Assembly: GCA_964631955.1 (NCBI GenBank)
Contig: CAZWBA010000008.1
Coordinates: 62,001-126,000 of the forward strand
Direction: 5' to 3'
Source of the DNA: CAMLJR01 sp964631955
GTDB lineage: Bacteria > Pseudomonadota > Gammaproteobacteria > Pseudomonadales > CAMLJR01
DNA: 64,000 nucleotides
The position numbers and the translations under genes are program-made. The first letter of the stretch is position 1; each line of letters begins with the position of its first letter. Below, one piece after another: positions 45,005 to 53,695 of the stretch. The notes beneath the pieces were generated by a model. That model worked only from the letters and a program-made list of their open reading frames with translations. It was not told the origin of the DNA and ran no database searches.

Positions 45005-45295
45005 TCAGCGTTTGTGTTGCGCACGCTGACGCCGTGCTGCTTTGGGATCAGCAATCAGCGGCCGATAAATTTCTATACGGTCGCCATTGCGCAATTTTGC
45101 CTGCTCAGGGCGCTCAATCACCTTGCCGAAAATACCGATTACCGCTGTGCTCCAATCGATTCCGCCGCCAATTTCGAATGCCTGTGCGATACCTGAACGC
45201 TGCGCGGCGGCCAGCACAGTGCAATCATCTTCCACCTGCAATTCGATGAGACACTGGCGATCAGGCAACGCATACACCACTTCGATGGATATCAT
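45005..45295 (-). CDS. rnfH: RnfH/RatB family ubiquitin-like protein
   Basis: 96 aa from the ATG at 45295. UPF0125 pattern: ISIEVVYALPDRQCLIELQV, VGIFGKVIERPEQAKLRNGDRIEIYRPLIADPK. The fold is ubiquitin/ThiS-like. It follows ratA by about 17 bp; the ratA-rnfH pair between bamE and smpB is standard in Gammaproteobacteria. The function of RnfH remains unsettled. Confidence 0.93.
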   Translation of the reverse strand: MISIEVVYALPDRQCLIELQVEDDCTVLAAAQRSGIAQAFEIGGGIDWSTAVIGIFGKVIERPEQAKLRNGDRIEIYRPLIADPKAARRQRAQHKR

Positions 45296-45312
45296 CACAT
45301 CTCTCTAAATCG

Positions 45313-45750
45313 TTACCGCGCGCCGTACAGCTGATGCGCGCGTCTGACGAGCGCATCGACCATCTGATTGGCGACGCTGTCGAACATTTTGCGCGCGGCG
45401 AAATTGAGCAGACGACCCGATAATTCGAACTCCAGATGCAGCGAAATCTTGCATGCATGCTCGCCGAGAGGATGAAATGTCCACACTCCATGAAATTTAC
45501 TGAATGGCCCCTCGACCAGCGTCATATCGATACGCTCGGGCGGTATCAACCGATTGCGCGTGGTGAAACTGTAACGCAATCCGCCTTTGGCGAGATCGAG
45601 TCGCGCCTCGATAGTATCGTTAGTTTTATGAACGATGGTCGCGCCCGCACAACCATCCATGAATTGCGGGTAGGTTTCGATCGCGTTGACGAGTTCGAAC
45701 ATGGCCTGCGCGGAATATGGCACCAACGCACTGCGTTGAATCGTAGTCAT
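45313..45750 (-). CDS. ratA: RatA/COQ10-like START-domain protein
   Basis: 145 aa. It begins TTIQRSALVPYSAQAMFELV, the COQ10/RatA polyketide-cyclase-like fold, and ends RAHQLYGAR. In E. coli, RatA was reported to block 70S assembly; the wider family binds ubiquinone. The two proposed roles are not distinguished by this sequence. Confidence 0.94.
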   Translation of the reverse strand: MTTIQRSALVPYSAQAMFELVNAIETYPQFMDGCAGATIVHKTNDTIEARLDLAKGGLRYSFTTRNRLIPPERIDMTLVEGPFSKFHGVWTFHPLGEHACKISLHLEFELSGRLLNFAARKMFDSVANQMVDALVRRAHQLYGAR

Positions 45751-45821
45751 TGTTGAATCGTGATCGTTAACGGGGGTTTCGTCGAAATGAATAGAGGGTT
45801 CGATGATAGCTCAAAGGAAAA

Positions 45822-47198
45822 TCACAGCGCCTGTGTCCATACGCGGTACACACCCATGATTAGAATCAGCGCGATCGCGGGCGGGGCAATATAGCGCAAG
45901 GTCGCGCGCCAAAGCCAAAACAAACGCGGTCGATGGGTGAGCATTTCATCGCGGATCGACTCAGGCCGCATGCGCCAGCCGACCAGAATGGCAAGCAGCA
46001 ATGCACAGAGCGGCAACAGAACATCGGCGCTGATCCAGTCGATCCAGGCAAACAGGCTCTTGCCGCCGGGCCGCCACGCCGGCCACAGGCTGAACGAGCC
46101 GATGCTGAGCAAGCCGAGCAAGCAACCGATGACGGCAAATAATGCGGCGGCGCGGGGACGCGACCAGCGCGTACGCTGCACCAGCCACGCGGTAGCCGGC
46201 TCAAGCAAGGCCACCGTCGAGCCGAATGCCGCCAGCAGGACCATGACAAAAAACGCCGTGCCAATCACGGAGCCATACGGCAGGTTGCCAAAAATATACG
46301 GCAGCGTGACAAAAATGAGACCCGGTCCATAACTCGGCTGCACGCGGTGCGCGAATACCAGCGGAAAAATCGCCAGCCCCGCGAGCAGTGCCACTACCAC
46401 ATGCAGCAGCACCACGATACTCAGCGTCCGCAACAGCGAGCGTTGCGCCGGCATGTAAGCGCCAAAACTGATCATCGCCCCCATGCCGATGCCGAGCGAG
46501 AAAAATGCCTGCCCCAGGGCGGCGAGCGCGCCGTCGGTCGTCCATTGTTTGAAATTGGGGGCGAACATGAATTCGATCGCAGCGGGCATATCGCCCATGC
46601 GCAACGCAGTCAGCACCATGACCAGCAATAAAACCAGCAGGGCGGGCGCCAGCACGGTAAACAACGCGCCAAGTCCGCGCGCCACGCCAAGCGCAACGAA
46701 TAACCACGCAAAGAACAAGAACAGCGCCTGCAGGCCGGCCTGATGCCAGCCGTTGCCGAGCAGCTGGCCGAATTGCTCGCCGATCTGACGTGCACTCGCT
46801 GCGGAAAGATCGCCGCTATAAATCCAGTTGCAGTAGGTCATGAGCCAGCCGCCGACCACGCTCAGGTAGGACAGAATGATCAGCGCGGCAATGCCGCTGA
46901 GCCACCCCACCCATCGCCAGTTACGACTCAGCGCCGATTCGAGCAACACCATTTCCATCGCATGCACGGGATCGCCCCGGCCGCGCGAACCGAGCAACAC
47001 TTCGGCGACGAGCACCGGTGTTGCGACCAGTATCATGCACAACAGATACATGAGCACGAATCCGGCGCCACCGTTGACTCCGGCCAGGTAGGCAAACTTC
47101 CACAAGCTGCCAAGACCGATGGTTGCGCCGGTGGCTGCGGCGATGAAGGTCCATTGACTGGTCCAGCCGCCATGCAGCGATTGGCGGGCTAGGCGCAC
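45822..47198 (-). CDS. sodium-dependent neurotransmitter-symporter family (SNF) transporter, GTG start
   Basis: 458 aa. About 11-12 membrane helices. The first carries ATGATIGLGSLWKFAYLAGVNGGAGF, the GxxIGLGxxWRFPY-like Na+-binding signature of the SNF/NSS family (here KFAY). These proteins import amino acids or related solutes with Na+. The GTG at 47198 has GGAG 7 nt upstream. Lies between ratA and smpB, which are neighbours in many relatives, so it may be an insertion. Confidence 0.92.
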   Translation of the reverse strand: MRLARQSLHGGWTSQWTFIAAATGATIGLGSLWKFAYLAGVNGGAGFVLMYLLCMILVATPVLVAEVLLGSRGRGDPVHAMEMVLLESALSRNWRWVGWLSGIAALIILSYLSVVGGWLMTYCNWIYSGDLSAASARQIGEQFGQLLGNGWHQAGLQALFLFFAWLFVALGVARGLGALFTVLAPALLVLLLVMVLTALRMGDMPAAIEFMFAPNFKQWTTDGALAALGQAFFSLGIGMGAMISFGAYMPAQRSLLRTLSIVVLLHVVVALLAGLAIFPLVFAHRVQPSYGPGLIFVTLPYIFGNLPYGSVIGTAFFVMVLLAAFGSTVALLEPATAWLVQRTRWSRPRAAALFAVIGCLLGLLSIGSFSLWPAWRPGGKSLFAWIDWISADVLLPLCALLLAILVGWRMRPESIRDEMLTHRPRLFWLWRATLRYIAPPAIALILIMGVYRVWTQAL

Positions 47199-47349
47199 AG
47201 ATTCACTCCGGCCAGGTCGATTAGCATTTCCGATACACCTGCATCCAAATGAGGGAGCACTAGTTTATGCCGTGTCGTACGCACTTATGACTCAATTCTG
47301 GCACTGTCGACGTATTCAAGCCTGAACCCGCTCTCTATAATGCGCCGCC

Positions 47350-47829
47350 ATGACTAAAAACTCTCAGCAAAACAATACCATCGCGCAGAACAAAAAAGCG
47401 CGCTTCGATTACCACCTCGAGGAAAAAATCGAGGCGGGCATCGCCCTGCAAGGCTGGGAGGTGAAGAGCCTGCGCGCAGGCAAGGCCCAGCTCACCGACT
47501 CCTACGTGCTGCTAAAAAATAGCGAAGCGTGGCTGCTCGGCGCCCTCATCACCCCATTGCAGACCACGTCAACGCATTTTGTGATTGACCCCCAGCGCAC
47601 ACGCAAACTGCTGCTCAATCGCAAGCAACTCAATCAATTGATCGGCGGCGTTCAGCAAAAAGGCTACACGTGCGTCTGTTTATCTCTGTACTGGAAGGGC
47701 CATCTGGTCAAGGCAGAAATCGCGCTCGCGAAAGGCAAGCAATTGCACGATAAACGCGAAACGGAAAAAGAACGCGACTGGAATCGTGAAAAACAACGCA
47801 TCGTACGCCACGCTGCACGCACGAATTAA
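47350..47829 (+). CDS. smpB: tmRNA-binding protein SmpB
   Basis: 159 aa. Signatures: NKKARFDYHLEEKIEAGIALQGWEVKSLRAGK (OB-like core, broken here across lines of sequence), and a basic C-terminal tail (RETEKERDWNREKQRIVRH) that mimics a codon-anticodon stem. It guides tmRNA to stalled ribosomes. ssrA lies 310 bp downstream on the same strand. Confidence 0.98.
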   Translation: MTKNSQQNNTIAQNKKARFDYHLEEKIEAGIALQGWEVKSLRAGKAQLTDSYVLLKNSEAWLLGALITPLQTTSTHFVIDPQRTRKLLLNRKQLNQLIGGVQQKGYTCVCLSLYWKGHLVKAEIALAKGKQLHDKRETEKERDWNREKQRIVRHAARTN

Positions 47830-48138
47830 GCAAAACTTGTCGCGCTTTCCACACCGATTTTGCGTAAAGCCACAACGGGCGGGATACTTTCCAAGTCATT
47901 AGATGCACAAAAAATTTATCGATAGTTGATTTAGATAAACATTCTCTAAGACAGCGATTGAAAAAAGCGGGCTCAGCACCCATAGTGATCGCAGGCATAC
48001 TTGTATGCCTATGCACTCTCTCCCAGGCGGAGAGAAAGGGGATGCGGTTGGCGCAACACCACCGCATCCCCGTGTCAACGCAGCATCCGATCAGCCTTAT
48101 CGAGAGGGTGTGGTGAGAGAGTGAAGCAAGACGAATTC
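47830..48138. other. smpB-ssrA gap with stem-loops
   Basis: 309 bp. It contains an 11-bp perfect stem (GGGGATGCGGT at 48038-48048 with ACCGCATCCCC at 48061-48071) and a shorter CTCTC/GAGAG stem just before it. An ssrA promoter must lie here, but I cannot pick a strong -35/-10 pair. Confidence 0.5.
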
Positions 48139-48491
48139 GGGGGCGTTCTGGATTCGACGTTGGTAACAAAACCTGAGGTGCATGTCGTGATGGCAGCCAA
48201 TCACGTAAATCCAAAGCTGCAATCAAATAGTCGCAAACGACGAAACGTACGCTCTGGCGGCTTAAGCCCGCCGGACAGTTGGTGATTGACGTCAGATAGA
48301 GAAACCAACTGTCATTTCATCTGACTCGCTATTCGGCTCGTCCGGCGCCGGATAGTTAAAACCCTACGGAATCGCGATTCACGTCCTGCCCGTTGGGCTG
48401 TGAAAAGTTAAATTAATTAACGGAACCTAAACATGTAGAGCCAAAGGCGGAGAACTAGCGGACAGGGGTTCAATTCCCCTCGCCTCCACCA
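48139..48491 (+). ncRNA. ssrA: tmRNA (transfer-messenger RNA)
   Basis: 353 nt including an encoded CCA. The 5' GGGGGCG pairs with 3' CGCCTCC, the acceptor stem. The T-arm is GGACAGGGGTTCAATTCCCCT. The tag frame at 48233-48265 encodes ANDETYALAA and then TAA, a typical proteobacterial proteolysis tag. The first part GTTCTGGATTCGACG is the conserved tmRNA 5' domain. Partner smpB is just upstream. A terminator follows at 48501-48535. The 3' end of this gene is a favourite integration site for islands. Confidence 0.97.
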
Positions 48492-48500
48492 TCCAAAATG

Positions 48501-48535
48501 AAGGGCTAAGTGAATCAATCGCTTGGCCCTTTTTT
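48501..48535 (+). terminator. terminator after ssrA
   Basis: AAGGGCTAAGTG, loop, CGCTTGGCCCTT (with G-T pairs), then T6 on the plus strand, 10 bp after the tmRNA CCA. Confidence 0.85.
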
Positions 48536-48575
48536 CTGTCTACTCGCTGTGTGTGCCACACAAATTGGCACGAAA

Positions 48576-48845
48576 ATGACCGCGACCGTCCCTCACACAC
48601 TACTTCGAATGGTACTTTTTACTTTAATGTCGCTACCCTGCCGGTATCCTGCGCGCGTCTCATTGAAAACTAACAGCCGAACTCAGGCGATGAAACTCGC
48701 CGGGATTCTGGCTGACTTTTTAAGCAGCCTGGGGCACCAGAACTTAAAGCTCGAACAATTGCGACAGATTGCGGCTAGATGGTTACAGCGCTGGCCGCAC
48801 GACAGGCTGCCGGGCATCTGGCGACTGCTGTGGCTTTCTTCATAA
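48576..48845 (+). pseudogene. remnant of a tyrosine-recombinase (integrase) N-terminus
   Basis: An 89-codon frame. The segments TVPHTLLRM, PARVSLKTNSRTQAMKLAG and ILADFL resemble the N-terminal SAM-like/DUF6538-type domain of phage and island integrases (PHxLxRxGxYYxRxRxPxRL...SLxTxxxxxAxxLA). The catalytic domain is missing; the frame stops at 48845. Its location 85 bp after the tmRNA 3' end, a classic attachment site, makes the reading plausible. No second copy of the tmRNA end is seen in this window. Confidence 0.5.
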
Positions 48846-49145
48846 CTTCAACACGTGAAATTTCTCCAATCTTTCAGCCGGGTTCTAGATAAGCGATCAA
48901 TGGGAATCGCCCGGGTAGCCACCCAGTACCGCCAGAAATGCCTGGCCAACATCATCGTCATTCGCCACATAAAAAGCTGATTGACGCCCTCCTGGCATGA
49001 CAGGTGCCGGCCGGAAAAACCGCCCAAGAAAACTTAAACTTTTATATAAAAATCAATAATATGCGTAAAAATTTAATCATCTTTTTTTGCAGCCAGACAG
49101 GGGCTAATTTGGTAAAACTCACTCCCATTCTGACGGAGAGAACGC
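48846..49145. other. AT-rich gap after the integrase remnant
   Basis: 300 bp, nothing recognised in the first half. From about 49030 the sequence is very AT-rich (runs such as AACTTTTATATAAAAATC), which fits a promoter for the next gene and a foreign origin. Confidence 0.4.
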
Positions 49146-49961
49146 ATGACTTTTCAGCAGCCCGATCATGTATTTTTAGAGGAAAAAGAATTTGTTTTGA
49201 CCGAATTTTCTGCAGGACGGTTGTTCGATCCCGAAGCACACGGCTTCTCGCCCGGGCGTATATCAACAAGCTGCTATCGGGGTTACATGTGCGATTTTCG
49301 TATCTCCGATGATCGTCTTTTCCTCGACACGCTCACTATTGCCAACAAGAGACCTCCAACCCTTGGCGTGATACGCGATGCGCTCATGTGGGGTGCTCAC
49401 AGTATTCATCGCGAAAGCAGGGGTGTTCTTGAACGCAAGCTAAATACATTGAGCGACCTTTTCACTCCCCCGGAAATTTCTCGTGGCGATACGACAAGCC
49501 ATTGGGCCTACGATTATGCCGAATGGAAGATGCCTGTATTCAACGGCGTTACGCCGGAACAAGATCGTCACGCGGAGGAAACTTTCAAGGAGGGGGAGTT
49601 CGTATCTGCGACCTTATCGTGGTCGCCCTCATGGCATGGCTATGACATCTACAGAAAGCTGGCATTTCCGCTGTCTTACACCGGAGCTGTCCTGCTGGGA
49701 GCTAATAAACCAGATGATTTGTTTCAAATGACCGGTTGTGCCATGCCACAAGACTACGACATCGTGCTGCAGGTGGAGTTTGAGGAGGGGGCCGTAACCG
49801 CCTGCAAGGATGTATCCGAAATTTTTGCGACGTTCCGCGCCCGATATGAGCGCAACATCTATGAGGACTACGACCTGGACTATACAGGCCCCTTTCCGGA
49901 CTTACAGCGCAATGGTCGCCGTTACCTGAAACGGCACCTGGCGCCCGGCTTCACCTTCTGA
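49146..49961 (+). CDS. hypothetical protein of accessory origin
   Basis: 271 aa from the ATG at 49146 (GGAGA 6 nt upstream). No signal peptide or membrane segment. Acidic and rich in Asp/Glu/Tyr. It has no motif I recognise; ARYERNIYEDYDLDYTGPF near the end is notable. It lies in the footprint after tmRNA, beside a decayed integrase, so it is probably a survivor of a lost island. I do not assign a function. Confidence 0.6.
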   Translation: MTFQQPDHVFLEEKEFVLTEFSAGRLFDPEAHGFSPGRISTSCYRGYMCDFRISDDRLFLDTLTIANKRPPTLGVIRDALMWGAHSIHRESRGVLERKLNTLSDLFTPPEISRGDTTSHWAYDYAEWKMPVFNGVTPEQDRHAEETFKEGEFVSATLSWSPSWHGYDIYRKLAFPLSYTGAVLLGANKPDDLFQMTGCAMPQDYDIVLQVEFEEGAVTACKDVSEIFATFRARYERNIYEDYDLDYTGPFPDLQRNGRRYLKRHLAPGFTF

Positions 49962-50027
49962 CACGGCATGCTTACCGCGGCAGCATGGACAACACTGCCG
50001 CCCCCACGCCCGCAGGTGAATTGCGGG

Positions 50028-50468
50028 CTACCATTGCAGATAAAACATCGCTTTGGCCAGCAGCACGATCATCAGCACATGGCCGAACACGCTGAAATGC
50101 AGACGCCGGGAGCGCCGGCCGTTCAGGAGGCCCCGCCGACGCCAGATCATCGCCGCGGCGAAATGCCCCAGCACGCTGATCGCAAGCAGGATTTTGAGTG
50201 TCAGCAGCGATCCGAAGCTCGTGGCCAGCGGCTGCGATAATGATGCCCGGTGCTGCCATGCCAGGCCGATTCCTGCGCCATAGAGCGTCAGCAGCACCCA
50301 GGGCATCACTCTCACCGCCCGATTGCCGACCGCCTGCTCGACCTGTCGCATCACCTCGTGCGGCAGATGCCGGCGCACGCCCTCAAGCATGACCACCTCA
50401 AAAAAAACGGTGCCAGCAAACGCGATCGCCGCCAGCAGATGGAGCACCTGTAGTACACCGTAATTCAT
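50028..50468 (-). CDS. CopD-like small integral membrane protein
   Basis: 146 aa, four membrane helices. It begins VLQVLHLLAAIAFAGTVFFEVVML, with the His pattern common to CopD/DUF2269-like proteins. A second His lies in LLAISVLGHFAAAMI and a third near HFSVFGHVLMIV. Such proteins have been suggested to handle copper or haem-type cofactors; this is weak for this member. It is 16 bp upstream of nothing else obvious on this strand: the SpoU gene lies just upstream of it, so they may be cotranscribed. Confidence 0.6.
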   Translation of the reverse strand: MNYGVLQVLHLLAAIAFAGTVFFEVVMLEGVRRHLPHEVMRQVEQAVGNRAVRVMPWVLLTLYGAGIGLAWQHRASLSQPLATSFGSLLTLKILLAISVLGHFAAAMIWRRRGLLNGRRSRRLHFSVFGHVLMIVLLAKAMFYLQW

Positions 50469-50484
50469 GAATTTCTCCCGTGGA

Positions 50485-51219
50485 CTAACGTGTCAGTTCG
50501 TAGGCGCAAATAGTGACGGCCGATGCGAGGTTCAACGAATCGATCGCCGCCGCACCCGAAATTCCAAAAATGTTTTCCTCCAGCGACTTCAGCCCGCTTC
50601 GCGGCACACCGCGCGCTTCGTTGCCAAATACATAGCAGTCGAAATTTTTAAAATTGGCGCTCTGAATATTTGTGCCGTGCATATCCAGGCACGCGATTTG
50701 CGAAAACCGTTCGGGCAGTGTTGCAAGCGGCACATCGATTTCCACGGGTACGTGAAAGATGGCGCCCATGCTCGCGCGCACGACTTTATCGTTGTAAAGA
50801 TCGACACTGTTCGGACTTAACAGGCAGCGAAAATTTCCGAACCATGCGAGTGTGCGCAAAACGGTACCGAGATTGCCGGGGTCCTGAATTTCATGCAGAT
50901 AAATTGCGCGCGCACCGGTCTGGGCGGTCTGGAGCTGCGCGTGTGCGAGGTCCAGCATGGGCACCACCGCAACGATACCCTGCGGCGTTCTGGTGGCCGC
51001 AATCTGTGCGAGCTGGCGTTCGCCGATGACGCGGGTTTTCAGCGGGCTCTGCCAGTTCGAATACGCATCGGTGACATACAAAAGGCTTTCGCGCAGCCGC
51101 GGATTCGTGACGAGCGCCTTCTGCAATTCCAGTATCAGATGCTCGCCCTCCAGCAAAAAATGACCGAATTCATCGCGGTATTTTTTCTGGTGAAGTTTTT
51201 TGACGTCATCCCATTTCAT
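50485..51219 (-). CDS. SpoU/TrmH-family RNA 2'-O-methyltransferase
   Basis: 244 aa. An N-terminal substrate-binding part (EFGHFLLEGEHLILELQ) precedes the SPOUT knot with motif 1 HEIQDPGNLGTVLRT, motif 2 CYVFGNEARGV and motif 3 DSLNLASAVTICAYEL. It transfers methyl from SAM to ribose 2'-O in rRNA or tRNA. It lies 34 bp after the FAD protein gene. The exact RNA target (TrmH, RlmB or another) is not clear. Confidence 0.87.
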   Translation of the reverse strand: MKWDDVKKLHQKKYRDEFGHFLLEGEHLILELQKALVTNPRLRESLLYVTDAYSNWQSPLKTRVIGERQLAQIAATRTPQGIVAVVPMLDLAHAQLQTAQTGARAIYLHEIQDPGNLGTVLRTLAWFGNFRCLLSPNSVDLYNDKVVRASMGAIFHVPVEIDVPLATLPERFSQIACLDMHGTNIQSANFKNFDCYVFGNEARGVPRSGLKSLEENIFGISGAAAIDSLNLASAVTICAYELTR

Positions 51220-51253
51220 TTTTTTAACCCGACGGCTTTACGTTTGCGCTCGA

Positions 51254-52915
51254 TCACACCGATACGAATTCGGCCACAATATTTTTTGCAACCGCTTCTG
51301 CAATTTTTATCCCGTCGACACCTGCCGATAAAATCCCGCCCGCATAGCCAGCGCCCTCGCCTGCCGGATACAGACCCCGCGTATTGAGGCTCTGCAGCGT
51401 TTCGTGATCGCGCGTGATACGCACGGGGGATGACGTGCGCGTTTCCACGCCTGTCAGCACCGCATCGTCTCGATCGAATCCGTGAAGCTGTCTGCCGAAG
51501 GCGGGCAATGCTTCGCGTATCGCCTCGATGGCATACGCAGGCAGTGCGCTGGCAAGATCGGTGAGATGGACGCCGGGCCTGTACGAAGGCTCGACTTCGC
51601 CGAGAGCTTTCGAGGGCACGCCGCGAATAAAATCGCCGACCAGTTGCGCAGGCGCACAGTAATCGCTGCCGCCCAGCACGAATGCGTGCGATTCGAGCTT
51701 CTCCTGCAATGCCACGCCGGCCAGCACATCGCCGGGAAAATCCTTTTCAGGATCGATGCCGACCACAATACCCGCGTTCGCATTGCGTTCGTTGCGCGAA
51801 TACTGACTCATGCCGTTGGTGACGACACGCTCCGGCTCCGATGTCGCCGCGACGACCGTACCGCCAGGGCACATGCAGAAACTATAAACAGCGCGGCCCT
51901 TTCCGTGACCACGAGTGGCGTGATAAACCAGTTTGTAATCGGCCGCGCCGAGCTCGGAATGCCCGGCATATTTCCCGAGGCGCGCGCTGTCGATGAGAGA
52001 CTGCGGATGCTCGATGCGAAAACCAATCGCAAACGGTTTCGCTTCGATATAGACACCGCGCTTTTGCAGCATGCGAAACGTGTCGCGCGAGCTATGACCG
52101 AGCGCGAGGACGACATGACGCGAATAAATCGTTTCGCCATTCGCCAGCACGACACCTTCGACCGCCCCCTTTTTCTTATCTGAGGGCTCGATCAATAAAT
52201 CGGTGACGCGGCTATCAAAACGGACTTCGCCACCGAGCGCGATAATTTCCTCACGCATCGCAGCCACCACGCCAGTCAGACGAAACGTGCCGATATGCGG
52301 CTTGCTCACGTACAGAATTTCTTCAGGCGCGCCGGCACGCACGAATTCATGCATGACTTTACGTCCATAAAATTTCGGATCCTTGATCTGGCTGTAGAGC
52401 TTTCCATCCGAAAACAAACCCGCGCCACCCTCGCCGAATTGCACATTCGATTCGGATGTGAGGATTTTTTTCCGCCACAAATCCCATGTATCCCTGGTGC
52501 GCCGACGTACATCCCTGCCGCGCTCCAGCACAAGCGGCTGAAACCCCATCTGCGCCAGCACTAACGCCGCGAATAAGCCGCACGGACCGAAACCGATGAC
52601 GACGGGACGTGCGCGTTTGTCGTTCGCAAACCCGGAAGGCGCTTGCGCAACCGGATAATAATTCATGTCGGGTGCAGGTTTTATGTGCGCATCGCCGGCG
52701 AATCGCCGCAACACCTCTGCCTCGCCGCGCACGTCGACATCGACGATATAGACGAACAGGATCGCGCTGTTTTTTCTGCGCGCGTCGTAACTGCGCTTGA
52801 ACATATGAATCGCCAGCACATCATCGGCGCCAATTTGCAGGCGTCCGGCGATGGCAGCGCGCAAGGCGTCGGCGGGATGATCGAGTGGCAGGGCGAGTTC
52901 GGTGATGCGAATCAT
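51254..52915 (-). CDS. FAD-dependent protein, NAD(FAD)-utilising dehydrogenase-like
   Basis: 553 aa from the ATG at 52915 (AGGA upstream). The longer frame to 53041 overlaps the divergent rlmE and lacks a good start. An N-terminal region of about 95 residues (MIRITELALPLDHPADAL) precedes an FAD-binding GxGPxGLFAA motif (VVIGFGPCGLFAALVLAQMG) and a second nucleotide-like part. This architecture is common to widespread uncharacterised 'FAD-dependent protein' families. Substrate unknown. It is divergent from rlmE. Confidence 0.85.
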   Translation of the reverse strand: MIRITELALPLDHPADALRAAIAGRLQIGADDVLAIHMFKRSYDARRKNSAILFVYIVDVDVRGEAEVLRRFAGDAHIKPAPDMNYYPVAQAPSGFANDKRARPVVIGFGPCGLFAALVLAQMGFQPLVLERGRDVRRRTRDTWDLWRKKILTSESNVQFGEGGAGLFSDGKLYSQIKDPKFYGRKVMHEFVRAGAPEEILYVSKPHIGTFRLTGVVAAMREEIIALGGEVRFDSRVTDLLIEPSDKKKGAVEGVVLANGETIYSRHVVLALGHSSRDTFRMLQKRGVYIEAKPFAIGFRIEHPQSLIDSARLGKYAGHSELGAADYKLVYHATRGHGKGRAVYSFCMCPGGTVVAATSEPERVVTNGMSQYSRNERNANAGIVVGIDPEKDFPGDVLAGVALQEKLESHAFVLGGSDYCAPAQLVGDFIRGVPSKALGEVEPSYRPGVHLTDLASALPAYAIEAIREALPAFGRQLHGFDRDDAVLTGVETRTSSPVRITRDHETLQSLNTRGLYPAGEGAGYAGGILSAGVDGIKIAEAVAKNIVAEFVSV

Positions 52916-52987
52916 CGGAGATCCTGGCCGGTAGCCCCGGCAGAGGAATGAGCGGGTAGAATGGGCGCGAATTATACGTTGAGCCTT

Positions 52988-53007
52988 CCCTCTTTTCCAA
53001 AAGAGGG
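52988..53007. repeat. hairpin before rlmE
   Basis: CCCTCTTTT-CC-AAAAGAGGG, a 9-bp perfect stem directly upstream of the rlmE ribosome-binding site. It resembles intergenic palindromes found elsewhere in proteobacteria. Confidence 0.6.
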
Positions 53008-53027
53008 ATCGAGGGGATTTCAGAAAG

Positions 53028-53651
53028 ATGGCACGATCCAAAAGCAGTCACCGCTGGATGCAGGAACACGTCAACGACCCCTACGTCAAACAGGCGCAGA
53101 AAGACGGTTACCGCTCGCGCGCTGCGTACAAACTCATCGAGCTGAACGAAAAGGACAAGCTGATTCGCCCCGGCATGCTGATCATGGATCTGGGCTCGAC
53201 GCCCGGCGGCTGGTCCCAAATCGCGGGGCGTCTCGTCGGCGATCATGGTCGCGTTATCGCCACCGACATTCTGCCGATGGATGCGCTCGAAAATGTCGAT
53301 TTCATTCAGGGTGATTTCACCGAACAAATCGTGTTCGATCAATTGCTCACGCTGCTGGGCGAACGCAAACCCGATCTAATCATTTCGGATATGGCGCCGA
53401 ATCTGAGCGGAATCGATTCGGCCGATCAGGCGTCGTCGATTTATCTGCTCGAACTCGCGCTCGATATGGCGCGGCGCGTATTGAAACCCAAAGGCAATTT
53501 CGTGGCGAAGGTTTTTCAGGGTGAAGGCTCGGACGATTTTCTGAAAGAATTGCGCACATCGTTCGAGAAAGTCGTGGTTCGCAAACCCGCGGCGTCGCGT
53601 TCGCGTTCTCGTGAAGTCTATGTCGTCGCAAAAAATTTTAATGGACCCTAG
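53028..53651 (+). CDS. rlmE: 23S rRNA (uridine-2'-O) methyltransferase RlmE
   Basis: 207 aa. FtsJ/RrmJ family. It has SYRSRAAYKLIELNEKDKL-type N-terminal Lys (YRSRAAYKL), SAM motif I (IMDLGSTPGGWSQ), the DMAPN motif with catalytic Asp, and KVFQGEG with catalytic Lys. It methylates U2552 of 23S rRNA during 50S maturation. In most relatives it lies beside ftsH and yhbY; here it is alone, convergent with ackA and divergent from the FAD protein gene. Confidence 0.95.
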   Translation: MARSKSSHRWMQEHVNDPYVKQAQKDGYRSRAAYKLIELNEKDKLIRPGMLIMDLGSTPGGWSQIAGRLVGDHGRVIATDILPMDALENVDFIQGDFTEQIVFDQLLTLLGERKPDLIISDMAPNLSGIDSADQASSIYLLELALDMARRVLKPKGNFVAKVFQGEGSDDFLKELRTSFEKVVVRKPAASRSRSREVYVVAKNFNGP

Positions 53652-53695
53652 AGAAATACCTTTTCCATTTAAATTTTTCGCACCTGGTTCGCCCT

